Of a DNA stretch of 64,000 nt, positions 1 to 8,343 are shown piece after piece. The position numbers and the translations under genes were made by a program. The stretch's first letter is position 1; each line of letters starts with the position of its first letter. The stretch comes from Paenibacillus taichungensis. GTDB taxonomy: Bacteria > Bacillota > Bacilli > Paenibacillales > Paenibacillaceae. The notes beneath the pieces were generated by a model. The model saw nothing but the letters and a program-made list of their open reading frames with translations. It was not told the origin of the DNA and searched no databases. Where the stretch lies: positions 310,001 to 374,000 of the forward strand of contig NZ_QEVW01000012.1 in assembly GCF_003287275.1 (NCBI RefSeq), written 5' to 3'.

Positions 1-457
1 GGTCTACTGCGATCGTGCCCAGTTCAAGCGGATTACCGAAGTAATCTACAGCACCCCATCCTCCATTTTCAGAAGCATCAGAAGAGTATGCCGTTGCTTT
101 GACGTCAACAGTTTTGCTGTAATCAAACGTTTTTCCCCAGGCTTGTACAACTTTACTATCTGCATTAACGTCAAGGCTTGCGGCAGTTACCGTTTTAGCT
201 GCTGCAGCAGAAGCTGTGTTCGTTGTTTTACCAGGGATCGTGATTTTCAAACCACCATAAATGTTGTAGGCTGAAATGTCATTATTAGCTTTAATAAGAG
301 CGTTAAGTCCAACTCCATATTGTTTGGATAAGGTGTAGAAGGTATCCCCCTCTTTGGCCACATGAACTGAATCAGCATGAGCCGGAACGGCCTGAATGAG
401 CATTGCTGCTGTCAGCAAAGCTGTTGCTGTTTTGGCTATACGTTTCTTGTTAATCAT
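1..457 (-). CDS. LysM and 3D-domain secreted wall protein (3' end beyond window)
   Basis: The gene starts at ATG 457 behind a good AGGGAGG ribosome site and runs off the window edge; 152 residues are visible. Residues 1-28 form a signal peptide ending in AHA. A LysM peptidoglycan-binding repeat follows (EGDTFYTLSKQYGV, about residues 30-77), then an alanine/threonine linker. From about residue 120 a 3D domain begins (ATAYSSD, then GAVDYFGNPLELGTIAVD), the double-psi-barrel fold related to lytic transglycosylases such as MltA and to YabE/YocH-type proteins. The product should act outside the cell on peptidoglycan. A c-di-AMP riboswitch lies directly upstream, as is common for such wall genes. 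The catalytic end of the 3D domain cannot be inspected. Confidence 0.88.
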   Translation of the reverse strand, partial: MINKKRIAKTATALLTAAMLIQAVPAHADSVHVAKEGDTFYTLSKQYGVGLNALIKANNDISAYNIYGGLKITIPGKTTNTASAAAAKTVTAASLDVNADSKVVQAWGKTFDYSKTVDVKATAYSSDASENGGWGAVDYFGNPLELGTIAVD

Positions 458-474
458 GGTCTTCCTCCCTCATT

Positions 475-650
475 ATGCCTGCGAAGTTAGTTGTCGGATT
501 CGGATGGAGGAAACCACCCTATAGGTTCAATTACATTAATAATTTTATGTAGCCCTAATTCACCCCAAGCCGTGTGCAAATGAATCTTCCCCAAGCACAC
601 TCTGCATCGTTACATCCCCCACACTCCCAACTCCGGAAGTTTCGGCAGGA
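475..650 (-). promoter_or_regulatory. c-di-AMP (ydaO/yuaA) riboswitch
   Basis: Read on the minus strand, the leader of the LysM/3D gene has the hallmarks of the ydaO class. It contains a GGGGTGAAT segment, and its 3' end reads CCGACAACTAACTTCGCAGG, close to the conserved CCGUCAGCUAACCUCGUAGGC block. A P1 helix can pair CCTGC(C)GAA at the 5' end (about 641-650) with TTCGCAGG at the 3' end. In this class c-di-AMP binding normally lowers expression of wall-remodelling and osmolyte genes. The aptamer ends about 18 bases before the start codon, so the expression platform must be very close to the ribosome site. Confidence 0.85.
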
Positions 651-823
651 ACAAATATATCACAATTTTGTAACCAAGAGTCGTAGTAAATGTTACCATC
701 TCGCTAATTCACTTCAATACTTTTGCTGAATTCAAGCGGTTTTTTCAAAAAAATGTCTATTTGAGCTTATATCGTTGATGACAGAAACGTTACTTTTTAT
801 GTATATCTGTAAGTATCCTCCCA

Positions 824-861
824 TAACAAACAATCCCTGCCGACGGGTCGTCGGCAGGGAT
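824..861 (-). terminator. Terminator of the amino-acid ABC transporter operon
   Basis: A perfect 12-bp stem (833-844 with 850-861, loop 845-849) is followed on the minus strand by TTGTTTGTT. It lies 80 bases past the stop of the ATPase gene. The U-tract is interrupted, so efficiency is uncertain. Confidence 0.75.
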
Positions 862-941
862 CTATGAGGTGATGAAATTCTCATACGCAGTATAGATTTT
901 GCATTTTTATCCTAATCTTCATCCTTAATAACTTGGATGGA

Positions 942-1670
942 TTAGAGCACTTTAGCAAGGAAGTCACGTGTACGTGCATGCTTGGGCTCGCCAAACACTT
1001 CGGCAGGCGTTCCTTCTTCTACAATTACCCCGCCATCCATGAACAGGATACGATCTCCTACTTCACGTGCGAAGCCCATCTCATGCGTTACTATTACCAT
1101 AGTCATTCCGCCCTCTGCAAGCCGCTTCATGACATCCAGTACTTCACCGACCATTTCAGGGTCCAGTGCTGAAGTAGGCTCGTCAAACAGCATGACATGC
1201 GGCTGCATCGCAAGAGCTCTTGCAATGGCTATCCGTTGTTTTTGTCCACCGGACAGCTGATTTGGATAGGCGTCTTTTTTGTCAAAGAGGCCAACCGTCT
1301 TGAGCAAATCTGCGCAAATTTGTTCCGCTTCGTGTGCAGATTGTTTTTTCACTTTAATGGGAGCAATCGTAATGTTCTGCTGCACCGTTTTGTGCGGGAA
1401 CAGATTGAAATGCTGGAATACCATCCCCATTTTTTCACGAGTTGCATTAATGTTATGTTTGGGGTTAGTAATCGACACACCTTCGAAATTAATTTCACCG
1501 GAAGTTGGCTGTTCCAGCAGATTCAGGCAGCGCAAGAAGGTACTTTTCCCCGATCCGGACGGACCGATGACCACGACAACCTCGCCTTTGCCAATTGTTA
1601 CGTTAATGCCCTTGAGCACATCGTTATTTCCATATGATTTGTGTAATTGTCTAACGTCTATCACTTGCAC
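942..1670 (-). CDS. Polar amino-acid ABC transporter ATP-binding protein
   Basis: This 242-residue cytoplasmic ATPase powers import of a polar amino acid. Visible motifs are Walker A GPSGSGKST (about residues 36-44), signature LSGGQKQR, Walker B VMLFDEP with a D-loop SALD, and the H-loop histidine in VTHEMGF. Length and sequence match the GlnQ/ArtP/TcyN family. It overlaps the 3' end of the upstream binding-protein/permease gene by 20 bases, so the two are translationally coupled and share one operon and the terminator at 824-861. The substrate cannot be read from the ATPase; glutamine, arginine or cystine are all possible. Confidence 0.93.
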   Translation of the reverse strand: MQVIDVRQLHKSYGNNDVLKGINVTIGKGEVVVVIGPSGSGKSTFLRCLNLLEQPTSGEINFEGVSITNPKHNINATREKMGMVFQHFNLFPHKTVQQNITIAPIKVKKQSAHEAEQICADLLKTVGLFDKKDAYPNQLSGGQKQRIAIARALAMQPHVMLFDEPTSALDPEMVGEVLDVMKRLAEGGMTMVIVTHEMGFAREVGDRILFMDGGVIVEEGTPAEVFGEPKHARTRDFLAKVL

Positions 1671-3108
1671 TCAACTTCCTTTCCAGTCGACCCAGCAGCT
1701 TGGACAAAATGAACGTCAGCACAAAGTAAATGGCCGCTGCAATCAGGAATGGATTCATTCCTTGGTACGTAATGTTTTTGACTACACTTGCTTGGTACAT
1801 AATGTCCACCATACCAATAACTGAGATGATGGAGGATTCCTTGATAATGGTCACGAACTCATTACCGATCGCCGGCAACACCGCTTTGAACGCTTGTGGA
1901 AGCACAATGAAGCGCATTGCCGCACCTCTGCCCATTCCCAGGGAACGAGCTGCTTCCAACTGGCCTCGATCCACACCCTGAATACCAGCCCGGAAAATCT
2001 CGGCCAGATAGGCACCACTATTGATGGATAGTGTGATAATCCCCGCCTGAAGAGCCGAGAAATTAATCCCAAAGGTCAATGAAACACCGTAATAGATAAT
2101 CATCAATTGTACCAGCATTGGCGTCCCGCGAATGACCTCAACGTAAGCTGTTCCGATCCAACGCAGAATTGAGACGTCATGCAGACGGAACAGACAGATG
2201 ATCAACCCGATAATTACCCCGAAGATTACACCGAGTGCAGACAATAAGAGTGTGTAACCTACACCTGTTGCATAAAAGCTTTTGTACTGCCAGAATACTT
2301 CGAAAATGTTTTGTTTACTTTTCTCTACCATCAACTTACTTGCTTCAGTAACCATCTGATCGATTTTATTTTCGCTTTTCAGACGCTCGAGCGTCCCGTT
2401 CACTGCATTCAGCAATTCCGTATTGCCCTTGCGAATCCCGATTGCCGCTTCGGCCTGCTCTTCATCCGGAATAGCCGGAGCTAATCCAATCACATCATCC
2501 AGGTAACCGGCAGCTACCGTATCCTCAACGATTGCAGCATTTACACGATTGGTCTGCAATTGCAGTACGATATCAGATATTTTATCAAGTGCTGTCAGTT
2601 TTGCGCCTGGGATTCCCTGGCCAATCGTTTCCTGAATGGAGCCTTTTTGGACACCAATTTTTTCATTTTCCAGATCTGCCATGGTTGGATATTTATCTTT
2701 ATCCGCATTGCGAATCATGATGACTTGCTTGGATTTATAATAGGTATCGGAGAAGTCAATGCTTTGTCTACGATCATCCGTTGGCGTCATTCCCGAGATG
2801 ACCATATCCACACGACCACTCTGCAACGCAGGAAGAAGTCCGTCAAAACCCATATCCTCTATTACAAGTTCTACGCCAAGATCCGCAGCAATTTCTTTAG
2901 CAATCGAAATATCAAATCCGACAATTTGGTCTTTACCATCAATCACTTTATGGAATTCATATGGTGCAAAATCGGCACTTGTACCGAGCACCAGCTTTTT
3001 ACTGCCTGAATTGTTTGTAGTTCCCGTTGCGAACGCAACAGGTGCAACCGTAGTTAGCACGACCACAAAAGCTAGCAGCATCATGGTGTAACGACTAATC
3101 AATTTCAA
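1651..3108 (-). CDS. Amino-acid ABC transporter binding protein-permease fusion
   Basis: This 485-residue protein joins two normally separate subunits. Residues 1-28 are a signal sequence. Residues about 37-265 are a family 3 solute-binding domain (GTSADFAPYEFH, then GFDGLLPALQSGRVDMVISGMT). Residues about 280-480 are a HisM/GlnP-type permease with several membrane helices and an EAA loop (EAARSLGMGRGAAMRF). The binding domain is therefore tethered outside the membrane to its own channel. Translation starts at TTG 3108, with GGGGAG seven bases upstream. With the overlapping ATPase gene this makes a complete importer. The divergent M20 amidohydrolase suggests a link to amide or peptide catabolism, which is inference. 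Confidence 0.92.
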   Translation of the reverse strand: MKLISRYTMMLLAFVVVLTTVAPVAFATGTTNNSGSKKLVLGTSADFAPYEFHKVIDGKDQIVGFDISIAKEIAADLGVELVIEDMGFDGLLPALQSGRVDMVISGMTPTDDRRQSIDFSDTYYKSKQVIMIRNADKDKYPTMADLENEKIGVQKGSIQETIGQGIPGAKLTALDKISDIVLQLQTNRVNAAIVEDTVAAGYLDDVIGLAPAIPDEEQAEAAIGIRKGNTELLNAVNGTLERLKSENKIDQMVTEASKLMVEKSKQNIFEVFWQYKSFYATGVGYTLLLSALGVIFGVIIGLIICLFRLHDVSILRWIGTAYVEVIRGTPMLVQLMIIYYGVSLTFGINFSALQAGIITLSINSGAYLAEIFRAGIQGVDRGQLEAARSLGMGRGAAMRFIVLPQAFKAVLPAIGNEFVTIIKESSIISVIGMVDIMYQASVVKNITYQGMNPFLIAAAIYFVLTFILSKLLGRLERKLSASDRR

Positions 3109-3162
3109 CCCTGTTCTCCCCTTATAATACTTTGTATGCTTTCTGTTGTTGATGCCTGAGTC

Positions 3163-3191
3163 ATTATAAAGTAGAATGCATGATTATGCAA
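3163..3191 (-). promoter_or_regulatory. SigA-type promoter of the amino-acid transporter operon
   Basis: The minus strand carries TTGCAT (3191-3186), a 17-base spacer and a perfect TATAAT (3168-3163), about 55 bases upstream of the TTG start. Confidence 0.7.
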
Positions 3192-3197
3192 TGCATT
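3175..3197. promoter_or_regulatory. Inverted repeat over the transporter -35 box (candidate operator)
   Basis: AATGCAT (3175-3181) and ATGCATT (3191-3197) form perfect 7-base arms separated by nine bases. The repeat covers the -35 element of the minus-strand promoter and lies about 30 bases upstream of the divergent plus-strand promoter. Its placement suits a repressor controlling one or both genes. The regulator is unknown. Confidence 0.45.
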
Positions 3198-3224
3198 TCG
3201 ACAGGATTCGATTCCATCTCATTT

Positions 3225-3253
3225 CTGAAAAATAACCGCAACTATGATATAAT
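3225..3253 (+). promoter_or_regulatory. SigA-type promoter of the M20 amidohydrolase gene
   Basis: CTGAAA (3225-3230), a 17-base spacer and TATAAT (3248-3253) lie 38 bases before the start codon. Confidence 0.6.
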
Positions 3254-3290
3254 TATTGAATTATTTTCATTTTTGCTTAAGGAGTCCACC

Positions 3291-4466
3291 ATGACACATA
3301 CCAAAACACAAATTCTAACTGTTATTGACCAATATGCTTCCCGTTTTAAGGAGATTTCATCATACATTGGTGCCAATCCCGAACTTGGTAACGAAGAATA
3401 CCTTGCCTCTGCTCGGTTAAAAGAAGAACTTGCCTACCATGGTTTTTCCGTAGAAGCTCCTGTCCTTGGTTTGGACACTGCATTTATCGGTACGTATGTT
3501 GCTTCCAAACCAGGCCCGACTATTGCCCTGTTATGTGAATACGACGCACTTCCCGAAATTGGTCATGCTTGTGGGCACCATCTAATCTGTATGATGAGCC
3601 TCGGAGCTGCGGTAGGTCTGAAGTCCATACTGGATGAAGTCGGCGGAACATTAAAAGTGTTCGGTACACCAGCGGAAGAAACGCGTGGAGCCAAAGTGCC
3701 TATGGCTGAAGCAGGATTGTTTGATGACTGTGATGTCGCACTAATGGCGCACCCTTATTACGCCTATGAGAAATCTGGCAGTTCCCTGGCTATTGATGCT
3801 GTACAATTTGAATTCCATGGGAAATCTTCACATGCTGCTGCAAGTCCACATGAAGGCATTAATGCCTTGGATGCGGTGATCCAGACGTTTAATGGCATTA
3901 ATGCATTCCGACAACAAGTGAAAAGCACGGTTCGTATTCACGGGGTTATCAATAGCGGAGGACAGGCAGCCAATATTATTCCTGACTACGCTTCTGCTCA
4001 ATTCTATGTACGTGCCTCAACGAGAAAAGAGTTGAATATTCTCACTCAACGTGTAATTCAGATCGCGGAAGGTTCTGCTCTGCAAACGGGATGCCGGCTT
4101 GTTACATCCAATTATGAGACTTCCTATGATGAGATGGTCACGAATGAATCGTTATCTGCTGCTTTTAGTGCTAATCTGCTTGAACTCGGCATTTCTCAAG
4201 AGGAGATCGTGAGTGGTAACGACCATGGTTCCATGGATATTGGTAACGTATCCTTGCGTTGTCCTGCGATCCATCCTTATATCCGTGTTGTGGACGAAGT
4301 TCATACGCTTCATTCCATTGAATTCCGTGATCTGGCGCTTCAGGAACGGGCCCTGGATGGTATGATACTTGGAGCCAAGGCAATTGCTGCAACTGCTTAT
4401 GATGTTCTTACACAGCCTGAATTGCTGCATACCATTCAAACAGAATTTAAGCAAGCAAGTCGCTAA
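3291..4466 (+). CDS. M20 family amidohydrolase/metallopeptidase
   Basis: The 391-residue product is a cytoplasmic zinc-type amidohydrolase of the AbgB/M20D group. Metal-ligand motifs are visible: ALLCEYDALPEIGHACGHH near residue 90, the TPAEE acidic motif, and the HPYY and HAAASPHEG histidines in the middle. The first half and the end form the catalytic domain, and a dimerisation domain sits between. The family cleaves N-acyl amino acids, aminobenzoyl-glutamate or similar amides. The start at 3291 was chosen for AAGGAG eight bases upstream; the frame is open further upstream but has no ribosome site. It is transcribed divergently from the amino-acid importer, so uptake and cleavage may be linked. 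Confidence 0.88.
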   Translation: MTHTKTQILTVIDQYASRFKEISSYIGANPELGNEEYLASARLKEELAYHGFSVEAPVLGLDTAFIGTYVASKPGPTIALLCEYDALPEIGHACGHHLICMMSLGAAVGLKSILDEVGGTLKVFGTPAEETRGAKVPMAEAGLFDDCDVALMAHPYYAYEKSGSSLAIDAVQFEFHGKSSHAAASPHEGINALDAVIQTFNGINAFRQQVKSTVRIHGVINSGGQAANIIPDYASAQFYVRASTRKELNILTQRVIQIAEGSALQTGCRLVTSNYETSYDEMVTNESLSAAFSANLLELGISQEEIVSGNDHGSMDIGNVSLRCPAIHPYIRVVDEVHTLHSIEFRDLALQERALDGMILGAKAIAATAYDVLTQPELLHTIQTEFKQASR

Positions 4467-4496
4467 GTTTTTCGCAAACTGCTGCGTATTAACAGT

Positions 4497-4550
4497 AGGG
4501 TGTTCTGTAGGACCTGAATTTGGGGTCTTAAGGAGCACCCTTTTAGTTTT
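4497..4550 (+). terminator. Terminator after the M20 gene
   Basis: AGGGTGTTCT pairs with AGGAGCACCCT using G-U pairs, with an inner GGACC/GGTCT extension. TTTTAGTTTT follows. It lies 30 bases after the stop codon. Confidence 0.75.
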
Positions 4551-4712
4551 ATCATAAATACGTATATACGGACACAAGCTGGAGATGCTGTGAAAAGAAA
4601 ACGTTGAAAAATGTTGAAACCCTTACATTTAGCAACCATACTTATGGTTCATCTGCTCTCTAACTTGGTTATTTATAGCTATAACTTTATCTTGAGTTCA
4701 GGAGGTGTTGTC

Positions 4713-6464
4713 ATGCTGCTCGAAGCGATGTATCACGTTCCCCGCGATAAATGGGCTTACGCTTATAATCCCTCGACGATTCATCTGCGTGTACGAACGA
4801 AGAGAGACGATGTACAATATGTGACTGCACTGACTGGTGATAAATACGATTGGAATGGAACATATAAGGAAATTCAATTAGAAAAAGCCGCTTCTGACAG
4901 TATGTTTGACTACTGGGAAACTGCAGTTAAGCCCAAATTCAAACGTCTGACTTACATCTTCCGTATTACCGCCGGCACCGAAAATATTTATCTGGCTGAT
5001 AACGGAATTCATTATGCTCACCCGTACCCTACAGGAGGATATTATGAATTTTCCTACATTCATGAAATCGATGTATTCAAGGTTCCCGAATGGGCCAAAG
5101 AAGCCGTGTTCTACCAAATCATGACGGAAAGGTTTGCTAATGGAAATCCCGATCTTAACCCCGAAGGAACTCAGGAATGGGGCGGCCGACCTGAACTGGA
5201 TAACTACTTTGGCGGAGACCTGCAAGGTGTTCTCAATCACCTGGATGATCTGACTAAACTCGGTGTTAATGCCATTTATTTTACCCCGCTGTTCCAAGCA
5301 AACTCCTACCATAAATACGATACCGTTGATTATAAAAAAGTAGACCCTCAATTCGGGAACAATGAAATGCTCAAAAAAGTAGCAGAACAATGTCATCGCC
5401 GCGGAATCCGTGTCATGCTAGACGCAGTTTTTAACCATTGCAGCGAAGACTTCCCTCCTTTTCAGGATGTCCTGAAGAATGGCAAAAACTCCAAATATGC
5501 AGATTGGTTTCATATCAATGAATATCCGGTGCAGATCAAGGATGGTATTCCAACCTACGATACATTTGGGTTTTATGGCAATATGCCCAAGTTCAACACG
5601 GCCAATCCCGAAGTAAAAGACTATTTGCTTGATGTGGCTGAATACTGGATCAAAGAGATTAAACTCGACGGTTGGCGGCTCGATGTTGCGAATGAAGTGG
5701 ATAACCATTTCTGGCGCGATTTCCGCAAAGTAGTCAAAACCGCTAATCCGGAAGCCTATATTGTAGGCGAAGTTTGGAGTGATTCTCTGACCTGGCTCAT
5801 GGGAGATCAATTTGATTCCGTGATGAACTACCCTTTTGCTGACAAGGTGCTTGAGTTCTTCTGTGGTTCAATGGATGGTTATAACTTCGCTAACGAGATG
5901 GGATCTCTGATTATGCGCTACCCGCAGCAGACGAATGAAGTCATTTTCAACATGCTGTGCAGTCATGACACACCTCGTCTGCTTACCCGGGCTGGAGAAG
6001 ATAAACGCAGATTAAAACTGTCGGTTGTGTTTCTTTTCACTTATATCGGTACACCCTGTATATTTTATGGAGATGAGGTTGGTTTACGCGGAGAAGGTGA
6101 TCCGGATTGCCGTAAATGCATGCAATGGGATCCTGCCAAGCAAGATAAGGAGCTTTATGACTTCTACCGTCTGATGATTGATTTGCGGAAAAGTAATGAA
6201 GCTCTGCGCAAAGGCCGCTTCCGTTTTTTGAAGGCCGATCACAACGATCCATGCATCATTTATGAACGTATGGATGACAGCCTTCATTTTACGGTGTGGA
6301 TGAACAATACTCCGCAAGAACGTACCCTGTCACATCCGATGGAAACCAAGGACTGGAAGGATGCTCTAACCGAAGATGCTGTTGTTCCCACCAATGGAAT
6401 GATGAATATTAAACTTGATCCTTACGGATACCGTATTTTGTATAGACAATTGGAACCGAGCTAA
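4713..6464 (+). CDS. Neopullulanase/cyclomaltodextrinase (GH13_20)
   Basis: The 583-residue product hydrolyses alpha-1,4 and some alpha-1,6 links in pullulan, cyclodextrins and maltodextrins. It has no signal peptide and probably acts in the cytoplasm. Residues about 1-125 resemble the CBM34 domain of maltogenic amylases, and the GH13 barrel follows. The four conserved regions are present: DAVFNH; GWRLDVANEV with nucleophile Asp324; VGEVW with acid/base Glu353; and CSHDTPRL with Asp419. These positions agree closely with the family. The start at 4713 was chosen for AGGAGG before it and for family length; an upstream in-frame extension to 4611 lacks a ribosome site. Its neighbourhood with the glycogen genes suggests a role in alpha-glucan turnover. 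Confidence 0.93.
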   Translation: MLLEAMYHVPRDKWAYAYNPSTIHLRVRTKRDDVQYVTALTGDKYDWNGTYKEIQLEKAASDSMFDYWETAVKPKFKRLTYIFRITAGTENIYLADNGIHYAHPYPTGGYYEFSYIHEIDVFKVPEWAKEAVFYQIMTERFANGNPDLNPEGTQEWGGRPELDNYFGGDLQGVLNHLDDLTKLGVNAIYFTPLFQANSYHKYDTVDYKKVDPQFGNNEMLKKVAEQCHRRGIRVMLDAVFNHCSEDFPPFQDVLKNGKNSKYADWFHINEYPVQIKDGIPTYDTFGFYGNMPKFNTANPEVKDYLLDVAEYWIKEIKLDGWRLDVANEVDNHFWRDFRKVVKTANPEAYIVGEVWSDSLTWLMGDQFDSVMNYPFADKVLEFFCGSMDGYNFANEMGSLIMRYPQQTNEVIFNMLCSHDTPRLLTRAGEDKRRLKLSVVFLFTYIGTPCIFYGDEVGLRGEGDPDCRKCMQWDPAKQDKELYDFYRLMIDLRKSNEALRKGRFRFLKADHNDPCIIYERMDDSLHFTVWMNNTPQERTLSHPMETKDWKDALTEDAVVPTNGMMNIKLDPYGYRILYRQLEPS

Positions 6465-6480
6465 CCGAGCTAATACCTGC

Positions 6481-6539
6481 CAGAAACTCCTGAAATATTG
6501 AACGACCTTTTTTATCATCGGATGCTTCAGGAGTTTCTG
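6481..6539. repeat. Long-loop inverted repeat between convergent genes
   Basis: A perfect 14-bp inverted repeat (6481-6494 with 6526-6539) encloses a 31-base loop. It lies between the convergent ends of the amylase and beta-helix genes. Neither side has a clear T-run, so it is not a classical terminator, although it could act as one in both directions. Confidence 0.55.
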
Positions 6540-6559
6540 ACAAAGAGCAGAGTTTAAGG

Positions 6560-8266
6560 CTATAATTTCGTCGTTTTCAAATCTCCTTTTGCATCTATGG
6601 TTATTTTCCACCGCGTAGAATTTGGACCAAGCATGACAATTTCATTTACTAATTGAAATAACGTTCCATTATTATCTTTAACCAGATCAACGACTACGTT
6701 TTTCCCATTCGTAAAAGGACTTGCGCCAAAGAGATAACGTCCCGTCGCACTTGCCGCAACCATCAGCATGTTATCTCTTATGATGTTGCCCTCCACCGTA
6801 TTATTAACAATATCCAGATGCACAGCCCACCATGTTCCCTCATATTTTAAGCGATTTCCAGTTACGATATTGTTCGAGCCACGCAATTGAATACATGTCC
6901 CTTTTCCTGCAACTGAATTATGAGAAAAGGTACAATCATTATGCAAACTGACCATCCGGTCAGGATTGGTCGTCTCAAAGCCGGGCTCAATGATGTTGCT
7001 TGATGCAATCACTCCATTGGCAAGATCCATGGCTATGCCTGCTTGAGCAATGTAATTGCCTTTCACGATTATATGACCATCCGCGACAATTCCCCAGTGT
7101 TTTCCTCTTGGAATAATGATGTTGTCTGAAATAATTCCAATGTCCATATCTTCTGCACCTGTACTGGTTTTCGCTTCAATGGCAGCAGTAGCGCTTGGTC
7201 TTGAAATGGTGTCGATCAGGTTGCCCTGGATAACAAACAGATGATTGCTCAGTCCGTTGGGATTGTATCGGGAGGGAGAGAAAGAAACTGAAATGACTGA
7301 AGTGATTTTAATATCCTTAAAGACATTGGAGGTTACAAAGGCTCCTTCAAAACCGATAAGCCCCACACCAAAAGCTGTTCCAATCAGGCTATTGCCATGT
7401 ATATGCAGATTTTTGGCTCCAGTCTCGCCTCCCTCATTGTTACAGGTAATCCCGCCGCCGACCGCAGGCATATTATTCACTTGTTGTCCGCCTGAAAAAA
7501 CAACATAATCTGAATCACTGGATAATACAGGAGTATGAAGAAAGTTATCGGTGATCGAAACATGCCATGTGCCCTTGACCAGAATGCCATCCCCAAGATA
7601 CCGGTAACAGTCATTCTCGCGAATCACTACAAAAACCAAATGACTCCGAACTGCAATCGGTTCTTCTCCCAAGTGATGAAGCTTATTGTTTCTTATCACA
7701 ACATTTCGGGCGGGATTGTCTTGACTGCTGGAACCATTCACTCCGATCCCATCGGTAAATTTACTAATATCGTTATGCTGCAATAGTACATTGCTCGAAT
7801 TCCCGATGCTAAGCCCTGTCTTGTTTTTACTCCAAGCTGCTTGAGTGGTACGAACCAAAGTTAAGCCACTAATCTCGACATGATTGCTTCCTTCAATTCG
7901 GATTCCCTGATCCGAGACCTCCAATATTGCACCTGGTAATGCCTTGATGATGACAGATCTGCCACTAAACGTATAGAACCAGCCCGTCTTAACAACTTTA
8001 TAGTGCCCTGGCGTAAATAATAAAACATCACCTTCCTGTGCTGAGTCAAAAAAAGCTTTGATCTGGGCTGTCTGATCGCTTCCATCTCCGGGCGCAAAAC
8101 TCCTCACATTAATAAAGCTGCCTGTTAGCGTGGATTGCACGGCAGTAATATTTCCCATGATCTGTCCAAATATTTCATTCATTTTGACGGCATTATATCC
8201 GTCGGCACTGCTTAGAGCTTGTAAATTCGGATTGTAAGTAGAGGTAAAATTAATGTAGTTGTTCAT
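6560..8266 (-). CDS. Right-handed beta-helix repeat protein
   Basis: The 568-residue protein has an N-terminal segment of about 60 residues. A pectate-lyase-3/GH28-related opening follows (VRSFAPGDGSDQTAQIKAFF) and then many parallel beta-helix rungs with asparagine ladders (IEGSNHVEISGL, NVVIRNNKLHHL, NLHIHGNSLIGT). The fold binds or cleaves polysaccharide in pectinases, epimerases and phage tailspikes. No catalytic triad is obvious by eye. There is no signal peptide, which is odd for a polysaccharide-acting enzyme. The start at 8266 has AGGAGG ten bases upstream. The gene stands alone between the amylase and glgA, with its own spacing on both sides. Function unknown; a spore-surface or phage-derived adhesin is possible. 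Confidence 0.82.
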   Translation of the reverse strand: MNNYINFTSTYNPNLQALSSADGYNAVKMNEIFGQIMGNITAVQSTLTGSFINVRSFAPGDGSDQTAQIKAFFDSAQEGDVLLFTPGHYKVVKTGWFYTFSGRSVIIKALPGAILEVSDQGIRIEGSNHVEISGLTLVRTTQAAWSKNKTGLSIGNSSNVLLQHNDISKFTDGIGVNGSSSQDNPARNVVIRNNKLHHLGEEPIAVRSHLVFVVIRENDCYRYLGDGILVKGTWHVSITDNFLHTPVLSSDSDYVVFSGGQQVNNMPAVGGGITCNNEGGETGAKNLHIHGNSLIGTAFGVGLIGFEGAFVTSNVFKDIKITSVISVSFSPSRYNPNGLSNHLFVIQGNLIDTISRPSATAAIEAKTSTGAEDMDIGIISDNIIIPRGKHWGIVADGHIIVKGNYIAQAGIAMDLANGVIASSNIIEPGFETTNPDRMVSLHNDCTFSHNSVAGKGTCIQLRGSNNIVTGNRLKYEGTWWAVHLDIVNNTVEGNIIRDNMLMVAASATGRYLFGASPFTNGKNVVVDLVKDNNGTLFQLVNEIVMLGPNSTRWKITIDAKGDLKTTKL

Positions 8267-8294
8267 TTTAAATTCGCCTCCTCTTATGATCGTA

Positions 8295-8327
8295 CAAAAA
8301 AAGCCACAGTACGAATATACTGCGGCT
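8295..8327 (-). terminator. Terminator of the glgBA operon
   Basis: On the minus strand a 10-bp stem (8327-8318 with 8311-8302, one G-U pair) is followed by seven T residues. It lies 17 bases past the glgA stop. Confidence 0.85.
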
Positions 8328-8343
8328 CATTAGTGCAAATCTA

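Noticed and set aside
3180..3290. A longer N-terminus for the M20 protein.
   Set aside because: The upstream in-frame ATG lies within the promoter region and has no ribosome site, while ATG 3291 has AAGGAG and fits the family length.
4592..4611. A possible CcpA (cre) site upstream of the neopullulanase gene.
   Set aside because: The sequence around AAAACGTTGAAA has about three mismatches to the cre consensus and no symmetry, so it is not convincing.
4611..4712. A 34-residue extension of the neopullulanase that looks hydrophobic, like a signal peptide.
   Set aside because: The start has no ribosome site, and ATG 4713 follows AGGAGG. The catalytic residue numbering from 4713 matches the family.
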